DNA of 64,000 bases from positions 124,001-188,000 of the forward strand of contig JANWYG010000003.1 in assembly GCA_025057015.1 (NCBI GenBank), written 5' to 3'. This stretch comes from Blastocatellia bacterium. GTDB lineage: Bacteria > Acidobacteriota > Blastocatellia > Chloracidobacteriales > JADJPF01. Shown one piece after another: positions 35,165-43,880 of this stretch (within the stretch, counting starts at the first letter, position 1; the number at the start of each line of letters is the position of its first letter). The notes below the pieces were generated by a model. That model searched no databases, was not told the origin of the DNA, and saw only the letters and a program-made list of their open reading frames with translations. The position numbers and the translations under genes are program-made.

Positions 35165-35441
35165 ACGAAATGTTAGAATAACAAATCGGCTTGGGCTGCA
35201 TGCGCGGGCTGCTGCTAGGTTTGTCAATCTAGCTAACCAGTATGAAAGTGACGTTCGAGTGTGTAGACCTGACGTTGACAGAGAAGTCGATGGCAGATCT
35301 ATACTAGGATTGCTGCTCCTGGCAGCGGGCTGCGGTGTCGAACTTGTAATCAAAGTAGAAGGCAAAGACGAAGAAAGGGTACTTTCCGCACTTTGCTCTC
35401 TTGTAGAGAGCAAGTTTGGAGAAGAGGCCGATGTCTTCTAG
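35157..35441 (+). CDS. ptsH: PTS phosphocarrier HPr
   Basis: A 94-aa HPr with the active His in GLHARAAARF (about residue 15) and the regulatory Ser in VDGRSILGLLLLAA. It passes phosphate from EI to EIIA. It overlaps EIIA by 8 bases and EI by 11 bases. The Ser region is typical of HPr proteins that can be targeted by HPr kinase; no such kinase is encoded in the window. Confidence 0.95.
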   Translation: MLKRNVRITNRLGLHARAAARFVNLANQYESDVRVCRPDVDREVDGRSILGLLLLAAGCGVELVIKVEGKDEERVLSALCSLVESKFGEEADVF

Positions 35442-37218
35442 CATATGTAAAGCAGCGTCTGAAATAGTAATTCGAGGTCAATCGGCAAGTCCTGGTATCG
35501 CTTTTGGTACTGTAGTTAGGCCCGAAGATGCTCGCCTGCAATTCAATTTCTCTCATATCGCTGCAGATGAAGTGCCTGCCGAGTTAAAACGGTTATATAA
35601 AGGTTTGGCAAAAGCGCGAAGGCAGTTAAACATCCTCAAAGAAAGAATGGCTAAAGAGCTTGGTCAAGAGCACGCATACATTCTGGATGCTCAAATACTA
35701 ATGCTACAAGATAGCTCTCTGTTTGAGAGCGTCGAGCGAATAATTTCTGAAAAACTGGTAAATGCTGAGTGGGCAATAAAGCTTGCCATAGAGCCGTTTC
35801 TTGCAGCTTATGCTTCTATCTCAGACGGTTACTTGCGTGAACGCGGCAGCGACATAGAAGATGTAGCAAATCGCCTGATGCGCGTGATAGCTGGTAAACG
35901 TAGGTCTCGTAGCGCGCTCAAAAGTAACTCTATACTGGTTAGTGATGACTTACCGCCAAGCATTTTTGCAGAGTTGAAACTCTCGCAACTTGCCGGCATA
36001 GCTACCTCTAGCGGCGGATGGGCATCGCATACTTCCATTATAGCGCGAGGGCTGCGTATACCTTGCGTAGTAGGCCTAGGTAGCATAACTGAACTCTGCA
36101 GCGGCCAGTCTGCAATAATCGATGGTAGCGAAGGACTTATAGTAGTTAATCCAACTGAAGCAACCATCGATCACTTCAGAGAGCTTAGTCAGCAACGCAA
36201 GCGCAGTTTTCATGCTCTACTAGCACAATCAAAATATCCCGCTATTACGGCCGATGGTAAGGAGATCAAACTCCGAGCAAACATAGAACTACCTTCTGAA
36301 GTGAGTTCGGTCACTCGTTTTGGAGCCCAAGGTATAGGTCTCTTCCGCTCAGAATACCTTTATTTAAATATGTTACCGCAGGCACGCTCTGAAGAAGGTC
36401 AATACGAGATCTACTCTAGATTAGTAGATGTCTGCGGCAAACAACCAGTGACGATAAGAACTTTTGATCTCGGGCCGGTGGCTTTCGATGCTGAACCAGA
36501 ACCGAATCCAGCGCTGGGACTAAGGGGCATTCGACTGTTGCTTCGCTATAAAGACCTGTTAAATACGCAGCTACGAGCTATACTGCGAGTTTCGTCTAAA
36601 GGAAACATCAGAGTCTTGCTTCCTATGGTCTCTCAGGTAGATGAGGTGTTGACTGTTCGCAAAACCATCTCCGAACTAAGTGCTAAACTGCAAGCCTCTG
36701 GCACTGATTGCAGCAAGCATATACCACTAGGAATAATGGTAGAGGTGCCAGCAACGGTGATAATTCTTGATAGACTCTTGCCTTATGTGGACTTTGTCAA
36801 TATAGGTACGAATGATCTTGTCCAGTACCTTTTAGCAGTAGACCGCGACAACCAAAGTGTGAGCTCGCTTTATTTGCCGCTCCATCTATCGGTGCTAAGA
36901 GCAATCAAACACATAGTAGACACAGTACGTAGCGCCAATAAAGCTGTTGAGGTCTGTGGGGAAATGGCTTGTAGCCCCGTAGGTAGTGCTGCCTTGCTGG
37001 CAGTCGGAGTAGAGACTCTTAGTGTTACTCCTTCTGCAATCCCGGTACTTAAGGATGCTATAAGGCATCTTCACTTGGCTAAGCTAAAAGAGCTGCTAGA
37101 TGAAATTAAAAATATTGACGATCCTCTGCAAGCTGAACGATGCTTCGTTACAGCATTGCAATCCCATTCACCAGGCTTCCTAGACGCCTTTAAGCTTGTC
37201 GAACCTCAACGAAGATAA
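35431..37218 (+). CDS. ptsI: PTS enzyme I (phosphoenolpyruvate-protein phosphotransferase)
   Basis: Uses phosphoenolpyruvate to phosphorylate itself and then HPr. About 595 aa, the normal length. The phospho-His lies in SSGGWASHTSIIARG. The PEP-binding C-terminal barrel shows GIGLFRSEYLY, ALGLRGIRL, IMVEVPA, DFVNIGTNDLVQYLLAVDRDN and VCGEMA. ATG 35431 (MSSSICK) is preferred to an upstream TTG at 35416. It is the third gene of the EIIA-HPr-EI cluster. Confidence 0.95.
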   Translation: MSSSICKAASEIVIRGQSASPGIAFGTVVRPEDARLQFNFSHIAADEVPAELKRLYKGLAKARRQLNILKERMAKELGQEHAYILDAQILMLQDSSLFESVERIISEKLVNAEWAIKLAIEPFLAAYASISDGYLRERGSDIEDVANRLMRVIAGKRRSRSALKSNSILVSDDLPPSIFAELKLSQLAGIATSSGGWASHTSIIARGLRIPCVVGLGSITELCSGQSAIIDGSEGLIVVNPTEATIDHFRELSQQRKRSFHALLAQSKYPAITADGKEIKLRANIELPSEVSSVTRFGAQGIGLFRSEYLYLNMLPQARSEEGQYEIYSRLVDVCGKQPVTIRTFDLGPVAFDAEPEPNPALGLRGIRLLLRYKDLLNTQLRAILRVSSKGNIRVLLPMVSQVDEVLTVRKTISELSAKLQASGTDCSKHIPLGIMVEVPATVIILDRLLPYVDFVNIGTNDLVQYLLAVDRDNQSVSSLYLPLHLSVLRAIKHIVDTVRSANKAVEVCGEMACSPVGSAALLAVGVETLSVTPSAIPVLKDAIRHLHLAKLKELLDEIKNIDDPLQAERCFVTALQSHSPGFLDAFKLVEPQRR

Positions 37219-37440
37219 CTCTCCTATTGTTTGTTTCATAAGTTGTGTAACTTTTTTAGGTTGTAGCTGTCATCTGTTTTGATCTACTACACGTAACTTG
37301 GTAGATTGGCACTTCATCGCATTTCTGCGATATAGCAGTCTTTCCAGCAATGTTCTGGCAATGTTGCTGATATTTTCCGATTGTTGCCGTAATGCTTCTA
37401 GTCATCTTAATAACCTTAGCTTGTGAGGACGTTTTAACAG

Positions 37441-39278
37441 ATGAAACTGTTGGTTGTTATTAGCATAGGGCCTCAAGACTTTATAGCTGCAGCACGCCGT
37501 AGCCACCACCTCTGGTTCGGATCCTGGTTGCTGAGCGAGCTTTCTCGAGCTGCTGCATCTAGCTTGAACCAACAAAAAGCAAAATTGCCCTTTCCTTCAC
37601 CGGAAAAGCCAGAAGATTTATACCCAAATAGCGATTTTAATGTGGCAAACAAGATTACTGCCATAGTAGCTTGTGACGATGTGCGGCAGATCATAGATCA
37701 AGTAAAAACTGCCGTAATTCAAAGACTTAAGGATTTGATGAAAGATGCTTTTGGTAAGGTCCGCAGAAAGTTTCAGAGAGATACTGCTAAAAAACAAGTG
37801 CTTGACCTTGTGGAATTCTTTGCTGCTGCTGTGCCCATACAAGATGATTTGAGTGACTACCGCAAGCTCTGGAACAGGCAAGTAGCTTTCTCGCAGCGAG
37901 GAAGAATACGAGGGAATTCGCTCAAGTTACTTGGGGCAAAGACGTGCCGAAACCTTCTCTGGACGGTCAACATAATCGGTCATACCTGAGGAGGTCTTTG
38001 ACGAGCTAGAAAGTGACAAGCTACGCCGTCTGCACGGAATAGCTCCTGCTGAACGACTCTGCGGAGTGGGTTCACTTAAACATCATGGCAGCTCAGAAGA
38101 GCAAAGAGGACGCTTTTTTAGTACTGGACACGTAGCAGCTCTGCCGTTGATGAAAAGATTTACCAAAAGAGCATAAACCTGCTGCCGAGGAATATATCTG
38201 CAGGCTTGAGGAGCTGGGGATTTGGACTAAACCCCACCTCAAGCGAAAAGTAATATTTCCTCAGGCTTGAGGAGCTGGGAGTAAGTAACGAAGACCTCGG
38301 TCGAGTAGACGTTCTTAATCCCGCTTTAGAAAAGTGGGATGGAAGTATTCTTTTTTGAAGAAAGACTTGTAGGCCTTTTTGATGAAAGTAAGCCTGAGTG
38401 TAGAGGAAAATTGGAAGAAGCTGGAAAAGCGCTTAGGAAGTTTCTGAAGACAACTGTCGATAAAAACCTAATCCTTATTATGCAATACTGCAAGCAGACG
38501 GCGATCGCATGGATGCTCTCCTGGACAGTGAAAAGTCGGCAGAAAAGCATCAGGAAATATCTAAGCAGTTATCTCGTTTTGCTTTCGAGGCACGCACAAT
38601 AGTACATAAATATGTAAGGCTCGCTTGTCTATTCTGGAGGTGATGATGTCCTTGCGTTTGTTCCGCTTCATACCGTGTTAGATTGCTCTGGCAAGCTAGC
38701 AGAAAGTTTTGCTGAACTGCTCAGTCCGGTTAGTGCAAAAGTTGAGGCTAAACCTACCCTTTCTTATGGCTATATCCCATCATATAGATCCGATGTATGA
38801 TGCTCTTGAGCTTGTTCGTGCTACTGAAAAACGGGCTAGGTCAGTGCCTGAGAAAAACGCTCTAGCAGTAACTGTAAGCAAGCGAGGCGGTGTCCGACTT
38901 AACCGTTAGCTATAAGGTGCGGTGCTTGATCCGGCGTTTGAAACAACTTGCTTACTTTCATGCTCTTGAAGAGATTCTGGATGGTTTTGCATATGAGCTA
39001 CGCTGACTTTGCTTGCAGTTTCAGCAAGATGAAAACTCTGAAATTGTGCAAGAGATAGTGTATAAAAAACACTACAAATTCTTGATTGAAAACATACTAA
39101 AAAAGTGGCACAGAAGACAAGCTGCAAAGCAGATGTAAAGCAGCAGATATCGACATATCTTGAGAATTCTCAGCTCAAACTTGCTGAAGAGCTAATAGTA
39201 GCCAGGCTTTTTGCAAACATTTACTTATTAGCTTACGACAAAGGAAAACTGACAGATGTTTTGGGAAATTGTGCCTAG
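37441..39278 (+). pseudogene. cmr2: cas10/cmr2 of a type III-B CRISPR system, multiply disrupted
   Basis: The first 183 codons are open and match Cmr2: VVISIGPQDFIAAARRSHHLWFGS with SWLLSELSRAAA, although one residue of the usual IGPVQDFI is lacking. Further pieces appear in other frames in the right order: DELESDKLRRLHGIAPAERL, RGRFFSTGHVAALPLMKRF, QADGDRMDALLDSEKSA, the palm motif SLVYSGGDDVLAFVP (GGDD at 38636-38647), then AISHHIDPMYDALELVRATEKRAR, and a C-terminal piece ELIVARLFANIYLLAYDKG that ends at TAG 39276. Intact Cas10 makes cyclic oligoadenylate through GGDD when the complex binds target RNA. Several frameshifts, internal stops and short deletions separate the pieces. The following cmr3 start overlaps its end by 23 bases. 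The gene can no longer give a full protein. Confidence 0.92.
38201..38279. repeat. direct and inverted repeat inside the cmr2 relic
   Basis: CAGGCTTGAGGAGCTGGG occurs at 38201-38218 and again at 38262-38279. Between the copies, CCCCACCTCAAGC (38232-38244) is the inverse of the GCTTGAGG..TGGGG part of the first copy, so 38204-38244 can form a hairpin with a 3-base bulge. The direct repeats straddle a disrupted part of the gene. Confidence 0.7.
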
Positions 39279-39651
39279 AGATCCAATCGTAGTAGGTGAT
39301 GGAAGGCCCTTGCATGCTGGTACTGGTCAAGGAATAGGAGTGATTGACTTACCGATAGCGCGAGAGCGGTCTACTAATCTACCTTACTTGCCAGGCTCAT
39401 CTTTAAAAGGAGTGCTGCGTGATTGTTGCCCAAACGATATTGCCAGGAAGATCTTCGGTGCAGAAAGAATGGAGCAAGAACTATATGCTAGGTCTCTACA
39501 TTTGACCGATCAACGTTTGTTACTGCTGCCAGTACGTAGCCTTGCTGGAACTTTTGCTTGGACAACCTCTAAGTTGGTGCTTACGCGTTTTAGTAGAGAC
39601 CTGAAAGGAGCAGGTATCGATCGGAGAGAGGGATGTAGAAAGCTTTTCTAG
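39256..39651 (+). pseudogene. cmr3 start fused to cmr4 N-terminal half by deletion
   Basis: One open frame of 131 codons. The first about 18 residues (FWEIVPRDPIVVGDGRP) look like the start of Cmr3, whose usual beginning is a PRDPL-RDGRPF pattern. From LHAGTGQGIGVIDLPIARER on it reads as Cmr4, with LPYLPGSSLKGVLRD, IFGAER, LTDQRLLLLPVRSLAGTFAW and TSKLVLTRFSRDL. The junction suggests a deletion of nearly all of cmr3 plus the first residues of cmr4. Cmr4 is the backbone and target-cleaving subunit and is normally about 290 aa, so more than half is missing here. A cmr5 remnant follows directly. Confidence 0.8.
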
Positions 39652-39775
39652 GAAATGTCGAGAGGCAGATCTGGTTGAGTGCATACGCTTGACTCAGAAG
39701 GCAATTGATGCGCTTGTCTGGTGTAAGCGTTTTGCTAAATCTGTGCTGGGTGTTAACCCTGGGCATGAAGAGTAG
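39623..39775 (+). pseudogene. cmr5 C-terminal remnant
   Basis: In a frame different from the cmr4 piece, 50 codons end at TAG 39773-39775: GERDVESFSRKCREADLVEC then IRLTQKAIDALVWCKRFAKSV. The pattern of a helical tail with RLT..A...L.W.KRFA resembles the C-terminus of Cmr5, the small helical subunit. It lies directly before cmr6, where cmr5 is expected. There is no start, so a second deletion has probably joined cmr4 to cmr5. The family call rests on a short stretch. Confidence 0.5.
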
Positions 39776-39781
39776 GAGAAG

Positions 39782-40793
39782 ATGGCAATGTCGCATTCGA
39801 GACGAAGCAAGCTGAAGAACCTAGGAAAAGCAGGCACTACTAATGCTGGGCTATGGCTCGACAGATACCTGGAGTTCCACGACAAGAAGACAGGTGAAAC
39901 TAGTTCTCAAGAGCAGAAGTCTAGGCAGAAGCTAGTAGAACAGGTTGCTGAAATCTGTGCCAGAAGATTAAACATTTTTATGAATTATGGAAGAAAAGTT
40001 TGAAGCTGCTTGATGCAAAAACTCGTGAGGCTAAGGTTGAAGGTAGGATGATAGTAGGCCTCGGTCAAGAAAGCGTTCTGGAAGCTTCAGTAACGCTACA
40101 TAGAACTTATGGTGTGCCTTACATACCAGGTAGTGCGATAAAAGTAGCAGCTGCATTTACAAAGATGCTAGGAGATGACTGGAACGAAAATTCTGCTGCG
40201 TATAAGACGTTTTTCGGGACTACTGATGACGCGGGTTATGTGCTCTTTTTTGACGCGCTCTATGTTCCTGATAGTGGATTTGAAGGTGAGCCTCTCTGGC
40301 CAGACATAATGACAGTTCATCATCAGAAGTACTATGTCGAAGCTACAAAACCTCCTGCAGACTGGGATAACCCAATACCTGTACCTTTTCTCTCAGCTAC
40401 GGGCAAGTACCTTGTTGCGCCGAGCGGGACTGAAAAGTAGATAGACAAAGTTTTTCAAATCCTTTCATATGCCTTCTCTGAACTAGGCATAGGTGCTAAG
40501 ACTTCTAGCGGCTATGGTAGGTTGAAGCTTGACTTTCGGTTAGCACAGATTCACCTGAAAAGGCTAAAAAGAAGTACCCGGAAATGGAGAGAATTATCCT
40601 GGGAATCGAAAACATTCCCAAGAATCAGTTGGCTGGTCAGATAAAGCAGAAAGGATATGATGAGTGGAAAAAGCTTTCAAATCCTGAAGACAAATTAGGG
40701 GTAGCTAAGACAATCTTGGGAAAGATTGAGAAAGAGAAGATGCAGAAGACCTTCAAGGATTGTAAAGAGCTTAAGGAGTTTGTGAAAGTTTAG
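39782..40793 (+). pseudogene. cmr6: cmr6 with frameshifts and an internal stop
   Basis: The pieces read in order as Cmr6, a RAMP subunit of the Cmr complex. TTNAGLWLDRYLEF comes first; a frameshift near 39965-39995 leads to ELWKKSLKLLDAKTREAKVE, then RMIVGLGQESVLEASVTLH and YGVPYIPGSAIKVAAAFTK, with FFGTTDDAGYVLFFDALYVP, MTVHHQKYYVEATKPPADWD and PIPVPFLSATGKY. A TAG at 40438 interrupts, after which LSYAFSELGIGAKTSSGYGR continues in the same frame. A frameshift near 40540 leads to a charged C-terminal tail ending at 40793. The AGSAIK and GIGAKTSSGYGR motifs are strong family marks. ATG 39782 follows GGAGAAG. Non-functional as it stands. Confidence 0.88.
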
Positions 40794-40797
40794 AGGT

Positions 40798-42173
40798 GTG
40801 CGTTTGTTTTTTGGGCTTGATAGGAGAGCTAGTATCAAAGATGTTTTTAAGGCTCTCTATAGCGAATTTAGCAAAATCTCAGCTCGTGAATGGTCTATAG
40901 CTGAGCTCAGACTAGATGAGGAAGATTATCGGTGGCTTTGCGGTTACTTTTTTTAGCTAGATGCTTACTCTGTTAAGGCTTTTTTGGAGACTGTCATGCT
41001 GATGGACAAAATGCCCTCGATTGGAGACGCTTTTGGATTGGTTTTATTAGTCTACGAAGCAGAGGTAGCACGGCGAGAATCAACTGAAGGTGAGATGTGG
41101 TCAGCGATATTTAAGAAGCTACCGCGTCATTTGCGTCAAATTTTATTTTCGGCAAACAGACAACCGAAGTCGCTACATAAGAAGATACTGGAGCAAGCAG
41201 CGCGCAGATGGTGATTGCGTCATGTGTTTGGTCAAGAGGGAGTCTGTGAATTGTTAGTTAGCGTATTTGCAGTTTGGCTTTACGAGAAGAGGTTTTGTAA
41301 ACCGACTGCCTGCATGGCTTAACGGATATGGCTTGCCTGTTGCTGTAGAGAAGCTCATTAACCAGTCAGATAGTTTCAACAAGTTATGGTCGGCGCTCAA
41401 GAATTATAATCGTGGAAATCTACCTCTTAGGCAACTAAAGAAGGTAGTTGAGAAGAAAGTCCTTGGGTGCTTGAAAGCTGGCATCAGCAGTTGTTCGAGG
41501 TTGCAGCAAAAAGATCGATTACTACTCGTCAGCAGCTGAAAAAGAGGACGAAGTAGCTGCAGTGCGGTTTGTGGACAAACCAAGGTTCGTTCGTGATCGC
41601 AACAAAGTTTGCTTTGCCGTAGAGTTGGTAAATCTCTCTGAGCTAGGGCTTGTGGAAGATGAATACTTTATTTACGTAGGAGAACAACTTGTCGGCAAAT
41701 TATTAAAACGGTCAGATGGTAGCTATTGCCAAAGTATTTACAGGCAGGTGGATGACTCGTCATTAATGCTAGAATTTGCCGAGCAAGCAGAGATAAAGGT
41801 AGTTGGTAGAGATGGTGTGGAACAAGCTAGCTGTCTGTTGGAGTTGCTTGATCCGAATGGAGAAATAACTGTCTATAGCTTGCCTGATGGGAGACGGGTT
41901 GAAGCTATCAACCGAGGATTGGAGGCTGGCCATCAATATGCATTGATAGTGAGCCCGGATCTGGAAATTGTTCCTGAAGTTGATGATGTGCTGTATGTTG
42001 CAGGCAAAGAAGTGTTCTTGTTGAATAGAGACTGGCCAGAAGCTAGCAAGCTTGTACTAGACGGAGAGGACTTTTGGACTATACGAGTTGCTAATAAGGA
42101 GCCTGAGTTTGCAGGAGATCTGAAAGTGAGAGTGAAGGGAAAGTTACAACTCGATCTGTTCGATGGGCTTTAG
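40798..42173 (+). pseudogene. disrupted defence-associated protein (STY4851/DruH-like)
   Basis: A gene of about 455 codons, broken by a TAG at 40954, a TGA at 41212 and frameshifts near 41260 and 41480-41560. Readable pieces are RLFFGLDRRASIKDVFKALYSE, KAFLETVMLMDKMPSIGDAF, LRHVFGQEGV, QFGFTRRGFVNRLPAWLNGY, PWVLESWHQQLFEVAAKRS and an intact last 200 codons (FVDKPRFVRDRNKVCFAVEL to KLQLDLFDGL) rich in beta strands. From memory of the pattern (FGFTRRGF..RLPAWL and a final beta domain with TVYSLPDGRRVEAINRG), it resembles the STY4851/ECs_5259 family, which I associate with the Druantia type III protein DruH. That link is tentative. A DUF1998 helicase relic follows, as would be expected for such a pair. 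Confidence 0.45.
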
Positions 42174-43790
42174 TTCAAGGTAGGCGGTGGTTGGCAACGT
42201 TGAAAGACTCGGCAACGCAGATGAGAACTGATTCTCTTTGTACTTCTTTAGTTGGCTTAGGTGATCCTTTGAGCCTTGTTGTAGGACCTTGCTGGCACGG
42301 CTACTCTTTCTAGAGTAGAGCTTAAGCGAGATGTAGCTAGTTTCGTTTCTTCTAAGGAAGAGCAAATAAAGCAGTTATTGAGCAGCTTCTGTATAGAGCA
42401 GACTATAAGAGAAAGCGGATAAATCAGACTTAGTTCAGGATCGCGAACTGTGTGTGTCTCTCGGGGAGAAGCTAGTTTACTTGTAGAGGAAAGATTTGTC
42501 AAAGAAGCTCTTAGCTGTGAAGATGCAGTGGCAAGGTTTCTCTATAAACACTTATATATTCTCCTGTCATTCACAAGCTTGAAGAGATTCTTTGGGAGAA
42601 GCGGTTTCTTCCGCTAGATGAACTTTGCAAGCGGTTGTGGGCGACTTCTGATGAGAGATCTCAGTAAGCTACGTTAGCTTTACTCGGTTTAGGTGCTTCT
42701 GCGCGGATGCAGATTAATGAGCTTCCTCTTGTTGCTCACAAGATACATTTGCTGGTTCAAAGACCTGCTGGTTTAGGAGTATGCCTGAATCCTGACTGTA
42801 ATGGGCCTAGAGATATCACACTAGATATATTGTGTGCGGTAACTGCAAGCGTTACTGACAGATGTCGGTACTGTGATAGCATAGTTCTCTCTATATATCT
42901 ATGTGAAACTTGTGGTGAGTGGATACTTGTCGGTAAAGGGCATGGAGAAAAATATCACCAGGTTGGAATGTGTGGAGAGATGAGGACTGGAACGCTCTGG
43001 ATTTTAGCCATTAGGGAGTATGTGCTAGGCACGAAATTGCTTGTTGGAGGTAAAGTAGTTAACCCTCGCTGACTATATGGGCCCTGGTTTCGTAATCAGG
43101 ATGATAGATCTTTTGATGAAATTTGTTATCTGTATCCTTGTGAGAATGGGCATGCTTTTTACGAGCTAGCGTCTAAAGCTGATTCAACACTTGGGTTCAA
43201 GTTATGTTGGATGTGCAGAGAAAGTGAACATAGAAAGATTTCGCCCTGTAAGGTGTTGGTGCTGAAATACGATTTTTCAACTGCTAGGTGGGATCCACCT
43301 GGATTTGCAGAAGTGGAAACTGTAGCTAAGTCTGTGGGCAGTGTTGGCAGGCTACGGTAACTTTTGTAGAGCTTACGATAAAGAGATAGATAAAGAGATA
43401 ATAACAGAACGCTCATATGCTGGGATAAGTTCTCTTACTGCTGAGTACCATGAAAAAGGCGAGATTTTAATATACAACACTGGGAAAAACCAGCGAGGAT
43501 TTGATATTTGCACCAAATGCGGATATGCCGAAAGCGTAGGTTTGTACCAGTTTTATATAACAACGTTCCGGGTGGTGCAGGTCATGTGCTTGAGCTGATG
43601 AAACTAGGGCGCAGTGGGTTAGAGGAGGTGCTCAGAGTGCTTTATGTAGACGAAGCTCATCATAGAACTTGCGAGCGGTGGTGCTTGGATTGCCTGCTTA
43701 CTTTTGAGACCTCTCAACTTGGGCATCGAGCCTTGTAGGAAGCTGGCGTATTCTTGGCTTAGTACGATGCTTGACGGGAACGAGAGTTAG
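42174..43790 (+). pseudogene. DUF1998-type helicase remnant
   Basis: Only the C-terminal part of a large defence helicase survives, in many frames. Pieces in order: VELKRDVASFVSSKEEQIKQ, LPLVAHKIHLLVQRPAGLGV with CLNPDC and CRYCDSIVLSIYLCETCGEW (zinc-binding Cys), YLYPCENGHAFYELASK, RGFDICTKCGYAES, then NVPGGAGHVLELMKLG and HRTCERWCLDCLLTFET, ending KLAYSWLSTMLDGNES at TAG 43788. The NVPGGAGHV and C..WCLDCL..FET features are typical of DUF1998 domains in DruE, DrmB, DpdJ and related helicases. No Walker A or DEAD/DEAH core is found, so the N-terminal motor domains have been deleted. Clearly non-functional. Confidence 0.7.
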
Positions 43791-43880
43791 TCTTCTGGAG
43801 CCAATAGTAAGGCGCAGGTAGTAAAATACAGCTTTCTAAGCTAATAACTTTAGGCTACAAGAGGTATTTGGAGGTTGAAG

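Noticed and set aside
37219-37440. Possible short repeats (GCAATGTT copies) ahead of the cmr2 relic taken as a CRISPR array remnant
   Set aside because: Only two short copies without regular spacing; nothing like a 28-37 base repeat with spacers. I see no other feature in this 222-base spacer.
38326-39127. Minus-strand frames of about 70 codons over the cmr2 relic
   Set aside because: They are opposite recognisable Cmr2 fragments and have no family-like features.
37441-43790. Explaining the broken frames as sequencing error
   Set aside because: Genes on both sides are long and unbroken, whereas this block has many stops, frameshifts and missing segments, including whole domains, which errors alone do not explain.
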